NCBI GenBank assembly: GCA_900088475.1
Contig: FLMG01003269.1
Coordinates: 1 to 14,949, forward strand
Direction: 5' to 3'
Length of the DNA stretch: 14,949 nucleotides
DNA from: Hyphochytrium catenoides
Taxonomy: Eukaryota > Sar > Hyphochytriomycetes > Hyphochytriales > Hyphochytriaceae
Positions 1-9,598 of this stretch are shown piece by piece. Positions within the stretch are counted from its first letter, which is position 1. Each line of letters opens with the position of its first letter. Both the position numbers and the translations under genes were made by a program. A model generated the notes under the pieces. It was not told the DNA's origin and did not search any database. It saw only the letters and a list, made by a program, of their open reading frames with translations.

Positions 1-274
1 CTAGACAAAGCAAGTTCTGCAGAGTATATTAGTCTCAAGCTTAACGACATGGGAGCGACGAAGACAAAGTCATACCGTCAATAATGGAGTTTAGCCCCTG
101 CTCCAGCCGGTGCTGGCGCACGATAACTGCTTTGAGTTGGTCATCACAGAGGAAAAGATGAGGTTCCAAAGCATTCTGGAGTCCGCGGGCGATTCGTGCC
201 TCGCAAAAGCTTATATCTTCCGTAGGTGACTCCTCGTTTGACACCTCCTCTTCTCTCTCATCAGAACCCATCAT
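1..274 (-). CDS. Small acidic helical protein, SNAPIN/BLOC-1-like (partial, 5' end)
   Basis: Seen: an ATG at 274-272 with A at -3 opens a frame for 66 codons. A donor (GACG|GTATGA) follows at 75, and a pyrimidine-flanked acceptor (ctctgcag) ends at 17. Removing this 59-bp intron keeps the frame and continues with E-L-A-L-S to the window edge. The first 20 or so residues are acidic (DEREEEVSNEESPTED). Residues about 24-70 form a likely amphipathic helix with a G-L...L-x-P...A-V...R-Q...L...I...E-L pattern. By eye this matches the first helix of SNAPIN (BLOC1S7), a subunit of the BLOC-1/BORC endolysosomal complexes. That family is about 130 residues long, so half or more of the protein would lie left of the window. 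Inferred: a cytosolic coiled-coil subunit of an endomembrane complex. Other small coiled-coil proteins are possible alternatives; the family assignment is weak, the exon itself moderately convincing. Confidence 0.45.
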
Positions 275-1086
275 TGTTGCTACCTGAGTTGGGCCCGAAG
301 AACAGAGGCCGCAAGCTTACGCAGAGACGGATGGAAGGTCACGCAGTATCTATATATCCACCGAGCAAAGGTCATATGGGAAGTCCCTTCTCCTCTTATA
401 TACCTTTTGCTTGCAAACTCGTAGGCAGACGTTTGCTTCGACCGATAGATGTTAGAGTTCCGTGCCCAGCCCTGTCACGCTCTTCTAGGGCGTGACTGGA
501 GGAGCCACACTCTTCTATTACTATTCGCAAGCGCCATAGAAGCTGGCCGTGGACGTTGCCACCATTTATTATCTAGCCAGAACTCTTCACATTTCTTCTT
601 TATTTTTTTAATAGCGTCTGAGAGCTGCAGCTGCAGATGAAGATTTGGCTCTTCGATGGCGGTCTGTGCAGATTTTACCCTTCTGAAGCTTATAATCATG
701 CTTTTGGCCTTTTGCTTCTCCCTATCAGCTTCTCTGTAGGAGCAAAAGAGGGTTTAGATTATGGTCTTATTTGGTCAGATAATAATACGTCTTGATTGGC
801 GTCCGAACAGGTAGGATTAATATCACGGGTAGTATTAGTAATAAGAGAGAGGCAAAATTCTGCTTTTGTAACTGCATAATCGGTCTCTGGGGTTGAGAAA
901 GCGTCGGCTACCCTGGGATGGATCCGCTCCCTCTGTATCGTCAGTCAATCAGATGATGGGGCTTGACAGCCGAGGGAGTTTGGCTCAGGGTAGGGAGTGG
1001 AGGCATACCCCACATTACACGAGGCGGTCAGAAAGATCTTGTTTTGACAAAGAAATCCTTTGGCCTGAAGATTCGCTGCAGACAGT
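275..1086. other. Divergent upstream region, no gene recognised
   Basis: This region lies between the minus-strand helical-protein gene and the plus-strand UGP-PGM gene, so it should hold both upstream regions. Short open frames occur (for example 475-699 minus and 226-495 plus), but none has a recognisable product or convincing splice links. TATA-like runs are visible at about 350-358 (ctatatatcc) and 395-402 (cttatatacc). I cannot assign either to a transcription start. Confidence 0.4.
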
Positions 1087-1123
1087 GAGAGAGAGAGAGA
1101 GAAAGAGAATATGAGAGAGAGAA

Positions 1124-1154
<31 letters not shown>

Positions 1155-1262
1155 GAGATCGTCAGAGAGAAAGAAGAGAGAGGAGAGAAGAGCAAAAGAA
1201 AGAAGAGAGAGAGAAAAGAAAGAGAGACAGAGGGGAGACAGAGAGACATAAGAGAAAGAGAG
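1087..1262 (+). repeat. Purine-rich GA/GACA microsatellite tract
   Basis: About 176 bp that is nearly all purine on the plus strand. It is made of (GA)n runs, five tandem GACA units at 1133-1152, and GAAA/GGA variants with only scattered C or T. It lies 350 bp upstream of the UGP-PGM start codon. The Ser/Leu-rich minus-strand frames across it (LSLSLS runs) are artefacts of the repeat. Inferred possibilities are a nucleosome-poor promoter element or a triplex-forming tract; a neutral microsatellite is equally possible. Confidence 0.9.
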
Positions 1263-1611
1263 CATCAAAGAGTGAACGAGCGCAAGTTCCACTGCTGCAA
1301 ACTGGGGAGAAGGGCCAACGGCCATATTAACATAGGCGCTGAGAGCCCGTCTTCAGACAGCGTTAGCACCCGCACAGTGAGCACCCAGAGATCAGAACAG
1401 CATATTCCAGCTCTTGAGAACGAGCACTGGACCACCCGTTATCCCCGAGCCACGCTCAAGACTTCCTTAACACTGAAAGGCAAAGAAGGTAAATCCGAGG
1501 CATCGCTTCCACCCACCATGTAACGTACGTAAGGCTCTAACTCATGCCTTCTTGACTGCGGGTGATTCTTGGCCTCTGTCTCCTGCTGCCCGCTGCTATT
1601 TTGAAGGCAAG
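1263..1611 (+). other. Probable 5' leader of UGP-PGM, no gene recognised
   Basis: An open frame at 1272-1523 lacks an ATG start and gives a low-complexity Ser/Thr-rich product, so I do not call it. The frame of the UGP start is open for some way upstream of 1612 but contains no ATG there. A gtaaat donor-like site near 1488 leaves room for a 5'-UTR intron, but this cannot be decided from sequence. Confidence 0.35.
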
Positions 1612-4600
1612 ATGGCGACCAATCACTTCGAGGCCTTTGAGAAGAAAATGAAGGCGGAAGGGCTGAGTGATGCCTTTATCCTCGCCTTCAAAAACTCATA
1701 CGACGCGCTCGTAAAGGGAGAGACCGGAATGATTCCTGAGTCCACGATTGACCCAGCTTCCGGTAGGATGATGGCCTCTTTGTCCTCTTCCACTATCTCA
1801 TTTTGATCCTTTGATCTGTTTCGATGCTCTCCGTATCTCGTGTTCGTTCTCCTCATCGTCCTCTCGCCGGTCTTGCCTCTAGGGCTGGCATACCTTGAGG
1901 GAGGCCAAAACTCTATTCGACAGTCAATCAAGAAAGATCCTTCATTGCTAAAGAAGACTGTGGTGCTCAAACTGAACGGTGGATTGGGTACCTCTATGGG
2001 GCTCGATAAGGCAAAGTCCCTCCTGTATGTTAAGCAGGACGACACCTTCTTGGACTTCATCGCCAAGCAGGTGAGTTTTGGTCAGCGCGCCCGCAGCACT
2101 TGCTGCCTACTTTTCTTCATCTACCTACCCTACTTTCAGCTGATTGCCGAGACCTCTTATCTTACCGGGATGTCTCTGTAGGTGATGAGCATGCGGGAGC
2201 AGTACAAGAGCAACATCCGCTTTATGCTAATGAACAGCTTCAGCACAAGCTCCGATACGCTAGAGTTCCTCACCAAGTACCCAGAACTGCATGATGACCC
2301 TGCGCTGGAGTTGATGCAGCACAAGGCACCTAAGGTTGACGCTAGCACACTAGAACCTGCTGTCTGGGAGAAGGACCCATCCAAAGAGTGGTGCCCTCCT
2401 GGTCATGGTGATCTCTATGCTGCGCTTGAGGGCTCAGGAAAGGTAAGAATGCTCTCCTTTCTTTCCGGCCTCCACAACGTAATTCTCTATTCTGTACCAT
2501 ACTGTCTACTCCGGCAGCTCTTGCTCACACTCAGCTTGTGAAACTGCGTTCTTCTTCCTTAGCCATGCCTCATAGCTGCTTTCTCTTTAAAGGACCTTCT
2601 GCTCAGTGTTCCGCTAACATATTCTCGATTTCTCATAATCATTGCTGCGTTTAGTTGGACGAGCTGCTCAAGGAAGGCTACCTGTACATGTTTGTGTCCA
2701 ACTCCGATAATCTTGGAGCCACCCTGGACTTGGAGCTCCTTACCTACTTCGCTCAGTCTAACAGCCCTTTTCTGATGGAGTGCTGCGAGAGATCGGAGAA
2801 CGATAAGAAGGGAGGACATCTGGCAAAAAGGAAGAGCGATGGAAGACTTATCCTGAGAGAGAGTGCGCAGTGTGACTCTAAGGATGAAAAGGACTTCCAG
2901 GATATTTCGAAGCATCGATTCTTCAACACAAACAACCTCTGGGTCCGGCTGGATAAGCTGAAGGCAGCTCTGAAGGCTGCTGGCGGTAAGTAAGATCGTA
3001 ACGTTTCTTTTTTTGCCAAGGGCCCCGTATAGAGCTTAGATTAAGTCTGATGTAAGGCCGATGGCCCAACAACGGGGGACGGAGGAGGGAAAGAGAGAGA
3101 GAGAGAGATTCCACTTGTCATCCTGCGTTCCTGTATGCCTTACCCGATCAACTGTCAGGTATGATCGCACTACCCCTCATCAAGAACAAGAAGACCGTGG
3201 ACCCTAAGGATTCCGAGTCTACTGCTGTCTACCAGCTTGAGACGGCCATGGGCGCTGCGATTGAGTGCTTCGATGGTGAGCCTAGTACAATGCCTGCATC
3301 GTCCGCTCTCTTTGATCTCACAGCCATAAGCGTCTGCTGGCAGTGCCTTACTCTGTCTTCAATATTCTGCTTTTGCGATGTGGTGGTCCTAATCTCTACC
3401 TCTACTTCCGCAGGTGCTGGCGCTGTTGTGGTGCCTCGCACTCGGTTTGCACCGGTTAAGAAGTGCAGCGATCTACTTATGCTGCGATCGGATGCATATG
3501 AGGTGACAAGCGACTACCGTCCAGTTCTCTCTTCCAAGTGCATGAATAAGCAGGGACCAGTTGTGGACTTGGACTCCAAACAGTTTAAGATTGTCCAGCA
3601 GCTTGAGGCGTCGCTTCAGGTAAGATATAGCTTCGTCATCTGTGCGTGATCCTTTTCGCTTTCGCAACTATCCGATGACTCATTACTGGGTCGCTCCGTC
3701 TGCCTCTAGGGTAATGTGCCCTCACTGGTGGGATGCAAGTCGTTAAAGGTGAAAGGAAAGGTTCTCTTCGCGCCCTCTGTCGTTTTGAAGGGAGATGTAG
3801 AGATCAAGAATGAAAGCGATGAGCCTAAGACCATTCCTACTGGCACTTATGAGAACCAGACCGTCACTCTCACTAACAACAAGGGTCTGGGGCCTCTGAG
3901 AGCACACGAAGTAAAGACAAAGCCATACCCTGGGCAGAAGCCAGGGACCTCTGGCCTGCGGAAGAAGACCAAAGAGTTTATGAAGGTAATGAGCGGCTGA
4001 ATGAAGCGAGAGACATTTCAGTGAAGAGATCAGGGCCACGCAGCAGACACTGTTATCTCAAAAAGCCTTGACAAGTAGAAGGGGAGGAGGTGGACGTGAA
4101 CGAAGGGAAGCCTAAATAGCTCCTACAGTCGAATTGGCAAACTGAGGGTCTGCTATTTCATAGGAGAATTACCTAGCCAACTTCGTTCAAGCGACCTTCG
4201 ATGCGCTTGACCCGAGCACAGTATACGGTGGCACGCTCGTGGTGTCTGGCGACGGGCGCTACTATAACAAGGAGGCCATCCAGATTATCATTAAGATCGC
4301 TGTGGCCAATGGCGTCAGACGCATATGGATTGGTCAGGATGGGCTCTTGTCCACACCTGCGGTTTCCGCGGTTATTAGAGGTAATTGCTGCAATATCGGT
4401 CTTCTGCAGAGCTTGCTCCGCATTCCACATTCCAGTCGCTTTCAGTGTCTTTGGCAGCTTGTGTTCTTCTTCCCCCGACTACTGTCTCTAACCTTGCTCA
4501 TATCCCTTACAGAGAGGGAGGGAGGCTTCGTGGCTTTCGGTGCCTTCATTTTGACTGCCAGCCATAACCCTGGTGGGATTGACGAGGACTTTGGCATCAA

Positions 4601-6031
4601 GTACAACTGCGAGAACGGCGGACCAGCCCCAGAGAAGCTGACCGACCACATCTACCATAATACGACCACCATCTCCTCCATCCGCATGGCCAAGGACTTC
4701 CCTGAGGTGGACACTGCTAAGCTTGGCGTCACCAAGATCAAAAGCGACGACGGCACTCGCGAAGTGTCAGTTGAGGTCTTCCCTAGCGCTGAGGATCACG
4801 TCAATCTGTTGAAGAAGGTCTTCGACTTCGGGGCCATCAAGAAGCTAACTCAACGGCCCGATTTCTCCATGGTGTATGACTGCATGTGGGGTGTGCAGTG
4901 CCCGTATGCACGCCGTGTCTTTGTTGACGAGCTTGGCCTCTCTGAAGACATCATTCTTAGTGGCGAGAGCAAGGAAGACTTTGGTGGAGGACATGCTGAC
5001 CCTAACCTTACCTACGCAAAGGGATTGATCAAGATTATGGGCGTGGATAAGAAGGGGAACCCAGTCGATGATGGCCATACTCCCCCTGCGTTCGGCGCTG
5101 CCTGCGATGGTGATGCTGACCGTAACATGATTCTAGGCTCTCGCTTCTTCGTCTCTCCCTCGGACTCTTTAGCTGTTATCGCTGCCAATGCGACGGTCAT
5201 TCCCTTCTTCCGTGGAGGCCTAAAGGGTATCGCTAGGTCGATGCCAACTAGTGGCGCCGTCGATCGCGTGGCGAAGAAGCTTGGCATCGAATGCTTTGAG
5301 ACGCCAACGGGCTGGAAGTTCTTTGGGAATCTAATGGACTCGAAGGCCATATTCAAGAAGAAGGACTACACGCCCTTTATCTGTGGAGAGGAGAGCTTTG
5401 GCACGGGTTCAAACCATATCAGAGAGAAAGACGGCATGTGGGCTGTACTTTGCTGGCTTTCCATCCTCGCAGCCCGCAACACTGACGCGTCTAAGAAGCT
5501 CGTGAGTGTTGAGGATATTATTCGCGATCATTGGGAGACCTATGGCCGGAACTATTACTGCAGATACGACTATGAAGGTGAGTGACGATGGTGATACTCT
5601 TCTTACAACTCATATGAAGATTTCTTACGGTTGGCCTTGTCATGGTAGGTGTGGACAAAGCCGGAGCCCAAAAATTGATGGAGCACGTGCTAAAGACACC
5701 AGTGGATAAAGCCAACTCCATTGCTCAGCCCAACGGGTTCAAGGTTAAGTTGATTGATGAGTTCAGCTACCACGACCCAGTGGATGGCAGCATCTCTACA
5801 AAGCAAGGCGTCCGCATCATTTTCCAGGACGGGTCGCGCATTGTGTTCCGTCTTTCAGGAACTGGAGTCCATGGGGCGACCATCAGAATGTACATTGAGA
5901 AGTATGAGCCTGCTGATGGTAATCTGACACTGGCTGCTTTAGAAGCGCTGAAGCCCCTGATTGATACCGCTTTGGCTATCTCTGACATGGAGGGCTTTAC
6001 TGGCCGTACCGAGCCCACTGTTATCACCTAA
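1612..6031 (+). CDS. UDP-glucose pyrophosphorylase / phosphoglucomutase fusion enzyme
   Basis: Ten exons: 1612-1762, 1883-2070, 2182-2442, 2655-2985, 3159-3275, 3414-3619, 3710-3985, 4164-4380, 4513-5577 and 5649-6031. Every intron is GT-AG, and the sum is 3195 nt, giving 1064 residues. The ATG at 1612 has A at -3 and G at +4 and is the first ATG in frame. Residues 1-485 are UGP, which makes UDP-glucose from UTP and glucose-1-phosphate. Its marks are the nucleotide-binding loop [11 protein letters not shown] (80-90), [13 protein letters not shown] (183-195), SNSDNLGA (215-222), NTNNLW (291-296), the conserved Lys of FAPVKK (365), and a C-terminal beta-helix (about 419-484). Residues 486-1064 are alpha-PGM, which interconverts glucose-6-phosphate and glucose-1-phosphate. 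Its marks are [10 protein letters not shown] (495-504), the phosphoserine loop TASHNPGG (Ser599), the metal loop DGDADRN (781-787, Ala where Gly is common), the sugar loop GEESFGTGS (874-882), and the phosphate-binding RLSGTG (1005-1010). The UGP loop (GLDKAKS) resembles the Leishmania/stramenopile type. No targeting peptide is evident, so a cytosolic location is inferred. The domain join lies inside exon 7, so this is a true fusion. Confidence 0.96.
3074..3108 (+). repeat. Purine tract with (GA)n inside UGP-PGM intron 4
   Basis: The run starts gggggacggagg and ends in uninterrupted GA dinucleotides at about 3092-3108. It lies within the 173-bp intron 2986-3158. It repeats on a small scale the GA-rich tract upstream of the gene. 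No function can be assigned. Confidence 0.85.
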
Positions 6032-6642
6032 GGCCTCGAGGTCTAGTCTAACTGTTAATGGTCATCGTCCTTCACTGCCACTGCTCACCTGCTTTCAAAT
6101 GCTCAGTACGGGTACTGATGGTGTAGTATCGTAGAAGATAGTAGCGTGATGACCGTCGGAGCGTGCCCTGCCATGAGAACAGCTCTCCTATCGTCCCTTT
6201 TCCATCTTCATGATTATCTGGATTGTAAAGGTTTACATTTTATAGTAAGGAACGGGGCCTTGAGGTTCTTGTTTCCATGGAAGTGAATGAGAACGGAAAG
6301 GACACTTATTACAGCATTAGAATTTTACCTGGTGGTATGGTCGATGTTTTTCTGTGATGTGAACTTGCAATTGGGAAATTGCAATTCTTCATTCAGAGGA
6401 TAATGCGGGAAGTAGGGATTTTGGACGCTTTTTTCCCCCTGATTCTGATGTCTACTAAAAGATCTCTTGCAATTCTCACTCTTGTTCGTTGTCAAGCTTC
6501 AAGCTGTGGATGATCTTCGAACAGCTCAATTAGAGAAGCTGCGGGACAAGAGAGGTCAATGCTGTACAACACTTTTCATAAAGAGAAACAAGAGAGAAGG
6601 CATAGATCGTAACAAGGAAGAGAAGACAGTGTTATAGGAGTC
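6032..6642. other. Intergenic: UGP-PGM 3' end and VOC gene upstream region
   Basis: No coding frame of note lies in these 611 bp between two genes on the same strand. One small perfect hairpin is visible at 6365-6384 (ttgcaatt, 4-nt loop, aattgcaa). I see no certain polyadenylation signal or promoter box. Confidence 0.5.
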
Positions 6643-7477
6643 ATGTCCGTGCGTCGTCCACTCGTGTTCGGGATGAGGGCTGGTGCCTTGGCCTTCCAGA
6701 AAAGAGTTCCTCTTGCGTTGGTATGTTACCCTGATACTTAGTGAAAGCCTTGGACAGCTTCCAACAGTGATTCTTTATAGGAGACGTGTTGCCGAAGATC
6801 GAAAAGCACTTCATCAGGGGTAAGAGCTGATTCTTACAAATCGAAGATATAAAGCCTTAGCTGACGTTCACTGACGACGCTGGGCATCACGTCACTCTCT
6901 ATACCCTTGCCGGCACTCCATTTAATGGCGACGTTTCTAGGAAAGACCGTTCCGCGTCCTTGGCGTCCAACAGATAGCCATCGGGGGGCTGGACAAGGGG
7001 CCACTTTCGAACTTATGGACCAACGTCTTTGGAGTCCCCAAGATCGGTCAGTACAAGAGTGAGAAAGAGAACGTCGATGAAGACATCCTTCTCGTGGGAA
7101 AAGGCTCTTTCAGTGTAGAAATCGACCTAATGCAGCCTCTAAACCCCGATAAGGCACCGAAGGTAATGGATTAAGGCATCCCTAAAGTGGGCAGCCAAGA
7201 AGCCCTTGCTAAGAGTTGTGTTGCCTCCTTGTCCTAACAGGTTCATATACCTCCTCTAAATCATATCGGTCTCTGGGTAGATGACCTGCCAAAAGCGGTG
7301 GAATGGCTTTCTTCCTCCGGAGTCCGCTTCGCGCCAGGAGGGATCCGTCGCGGCGCCGCTGGCCACGATGTAGCGTTCATCCATCCAAAAGGAAATGATG
7401 CCACGCCTCTGAGCGGCGAAGGTGTGCTCATTGAGCTCGTCCAAGCTCCGCCTAAGGTTATCGAAGACCTGAGCTAA
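6643..7477 (+). CDS. Mitochondrial VOC-fold protein, methylmalonyl-CoA epimerase/glyoxalase-like
   Basis: Four exons, all GT-AG and all phase 0: 6643-6720, 6781-6819, 6941-7162 and 7241-7477. They encode 191 residues. The N terminus is rich in Arg, Ser and Ala and has no acidic residue before Glu27 ([20 protein letters not shown], then RRSKSTSS at about 31-38), as in a mitochondrial presequence. Residues 43-183 form two beta-alpha-beta modules of the vicinal-oxygen-chelate fold: [13 protein letters not shown], then [11 protein letters not shown], then [10 protein letters not shown], then [12 protein letters not shown], then [10 protein letters not shown]. Aligned by eye, the four metal positions are Gln50, Glu99, His121 and Glu178. 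That Gln-Glu-His-Glu set is the one in human glyoxalase I, whereas methylmalonyl-CoA epimerases use His-Gln-His-Glu. The stretch [11 protein letters not shown]...GVLIELVQ is nonetheless very epimerase-like. It could act on methylmalonyl-CoA, on a glutathione hemithioacetal, or on another substrate. The fold is secure; the substrate is not. Confidence 0.85.
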
Positions 7478-8029
7478 ATTACCTTTCAAAAGCGCTGGAA
7501 GGTATATTGGCAAGCTATTAATTGCGATTTACGCGGCGAAATTTGAAACGAAACACTGACGAGATTGGGATGGCGACGAAATTCGAAAGTTAAATTCAAT
7601 GGCTGCTAACCTCTAATTGAATCAATACTTTCCGTGGCTTGTTAGAGGAAGAATGGTCTGAGAGTAGAAGGCTAAGTGCTAGATGAGAAAAAGCTTCATT
7701 TTGAGATTCGCCTTCTCCGGTGCAGGACAAAAAGAAGAGTTTTTTTCGCGCAGAGTAGTGGCCCGGGACATCTGGGACGACCGAGCTTCTTTTCGCATTC
7801 CAAGGGGTTAACCTCGCGCCTATATTCTTGAGTTATTCTTCCTGCTGTTGAAAGCTCCGTTGCATTGTTCTGCAGCTGCTTCGCTTTCCCTCTTGTTCCC
7901 TTGGTAATCTTCGTCAGCGTTGTCCATCCATCGTCATCACTGCTTCCCCTGCATTTGCGTCGCTTGCTATCATCAGGCCTTCATGACTCCTTCCTCCTGC
8001 TGATAAGAAGAGTAGAGTCCAGGGCATCC
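7478..8029. other. Intergenic between convergent genes
   Basis: These 552 bp hold the 3' ends of the plus-strand VOC gene and the minus-strand membrane-protein gene. The part from about 7830 to 8029 is pyrimidine-rich on the plus strand. I see no gene, structured RNA or clear repeat. Confidence 0.5.
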
Positions 8030-9598
8030 TCACCTCTCTGAGATTTGTTTTCCTTTTACTATCCCTGTAGTGTCGTGTGGTGCCGACGGCACAACGGCTT
8101 CTATCAGTCGTACTCGCCTCTTAATCATTGCACAGTCACGGGGGTGTTTGAAGGCAGCGTAAAGGATCTTCAGCATGAGAATGGCTACCGTTACTGCTCG
8201 ATTGAGGCCAAAGTCGAGTACCGAGATTCGCCAACCCGGTCGGCGAATCCCCATCGTGTTTTCCACTGCTGCTGCATCACCTTCTTCTCCACCATCTGCA
8301 TCCCAGAAATGGATAAAGTACGAGCACAGCTTGGAGGGCATAAATATATAGACTAGAACCACAGGGGTCACGAAACTCACAAAGCCAATAACGAGCGTCT
8401 TTCGGAGCCCACGTCTTGCCACAATGGGGTAACAGTCATAGAAGACCCAACCGTTGCACACGAAGAGCCAGCAGTTGAAGCATACGAGGAAGCCTGCGAC
8501 AGAAACGCAAAGAGCTCCCCAAAGTGCGATGGCGAAGGATGTTATCTCAGCCAGAAAGAACAAAGTATCAAAAGTCTGCAGGCTGCGCTTTAGTAGACTA
8601 TAGTTGACGAAGGAGGTATGGCTCACGACGCACCAGAAGTTACAGAGTAGGGATACCATGGACCATATAATGGACATCTTTTCATCCCGGTGGAGCGCGA
8701 AGGCGAAGAGAGCCAGGTAGAAGGTCACATACCAGACCACTGTGGCGGCCCAGGTCAGAAAGACCACCAGTCTCTTTCTTTTGAACCATTTATCAGTTAG
8801 AAATGATCCGAAAACTTTCATCATCAAGCTTTGTTGACTCTCCTGCAGAGAAAGCTCCAAATAGGGTTCTACTGCTAACAGTGCCCGACGTTTTGGCCGT
8901 CTAATTGCGTCGGAGCCAGGAGCAGAAGATGTTCCTGGAAACTGTTGTTGTGGGGAACGAGAAGACAACAAGTGGAGCTGTAGTGACGCAGTGGCAGCAG
9001 CGGTGATGGCATTGATGACGGAAAATCTTGGGAGAGGTGATTTTCGCGAGGGCTGAAGATCTGAAGATGGTACAGCGGTGGTCTTCGTCAGCGGCTCTTC
9101 TACAAGCTGCTTGATCAGATTTGTGGCTGTTCTATCTGCCCGATAATCGGGACGGCGCCGGGCGCGATCATCGGCAGTCTCGAATGTCTTACCAGAAGGA
9201 GTGTTGTTGCTACCTTCGATAGAAGGACCATCATCTTGCTGGTCGTCCTCCTCCACATGCATTGGTGGGCTTCTCGTCCACCTATCCTGGAACTGAGGAG
9301 AAAAGGGATGTACACCCTGATGAGTGCTATGGACAGACGAAACTCCGCATCTGTCCTCCATAGTGTTGTTGGTCTTCTTGTCTATAGTTCCCGCCGAAAC
9401 GTGTAAGGAACGGGAGTGCTGGTCGCGTTCTTGCAGAATCCTGTCAATATCCGCACGGGTCTGAGCTAAAACTGCCTTCGTCTGCATCTTCAGGGTCACT
9501 TCCTGCGTAATGAGGCTGGACAGGAATTGGCAGGCGCTAAGAACTGCCATGTCCAGTTGCTGGAAGCTCAGCTCTTCTGCGGCAGGTGCAATCATCAT
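8030..9598 (-). CDS. Multi-pass membrane protein with long disordered N-terminal half, family unknown
   Basis: One uninterrupted frame of 522 codons. The ATG at 9598 is the first after an in-frame TAG eight codons upstream, so this start is well supported; a second ATG follows directly. I do not recognise the family. Residues 10-60 are helical and could form a short coiled coil. Residues about 61-240 are polar, rich in Ser, Pro, Asp and Arg (including EEDDQQDD near 116-123), and look disordered. Hydrophobic, probably membrane-spanning stretches follow at about 277-301, 309-330, 345-390 (long enough for two passes) and 400-420, with basic loops such as KWFKRKR (270-276) and ARRGLRK (394-400). 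A further hydrophobic segment at 466-483 may be amphipathic or a sixth pass. The spans carry many Trp, Cys and Phe, and the tail is basic. No catalytic or transport signature is visible. Its length and continuity argue strongly for a real gene. Confidence 0.8.
   Translation of the reverse strand: MMIAPAAEELSFQQLDMAVLSACQFLSSLITQEVTLKMQTKAVLAQTRADIDRILQERDQHSRSLHVSAGTIDKKTNNTMEDRCGVSSVHSTHQGVHPFSPQFQDRWTRSPPMHVEEDDQQDDGPSIEGSNNTPSGKTFETADDRARRRPDYRADRTATNLIKQLVEEPLTKTTAVPSSDLQPSRKSPLPRFSVINAITAAATASLQLHLLSSRSPQQQFPGTSSAPGSDAIRRPKRRALLAVEPYLELSLQESQQSLMMKVFGSFLTDKWFKRKRLVVFLTWAATVVWYVTFYLALFAFALHRDEKMSIIWSMVSLLCNFWCVVSHTSFVNYSLLKRSLQTFDTLFFLAEITSFAIALWGALCVSVAGFLVCFNCWLFVCNGWVFYDCYPIVARRGLRKTLVIGFVSFVTPVVLVYIFMPSKLCSYFIHFWDADGGEEGDAAAVENTMGIRRPGWRISVLDFGLNRAVTVAILMLKILYAAFKHPRDCAMIKRRVRLIEAVVPSAPHDTTGIVKGKQISER

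Noticed and set aside
475-699. Minus-strand 74-codon ORF as an upstream exon of the helical-protein gene
   Set aside because: No convincing donor links it to the exon at 274, which has its own good start codon.
945-1325. Minus-strand ORFs rich in Leu-Ser repeats
   Set aside because: They are translations of the GA/GACA microsatellite; no real protein features.
1272-1523. Plus-strand 83-codon frame upstream of UGP
   Set aside because: No ATG start, low-complexity product and not joined in frame to the UGP start by clear splice sites; more likely 5' leader.
2140-2181. Alternative acceptor at tactttcag for UGP exon 3
   Set aside because: Using it brings an in-frame TAG at 2179-2181; the acceptor at 2181 restores VMSMREQY, as in the family.
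4381-4512. Treating the open frame 4239-5585 as one exon
   Set aside because: Known PGMs have the VIR...TASHNPGG region without a 44-residue hydrophobic insert, and good GT and AG sites flank exactly this segment.
7256-7513. Minus-strand 85-codon ORF
   Set aside because: It lies antisense to VOC exon 4, which has clear domain motifs; a shadow frame.
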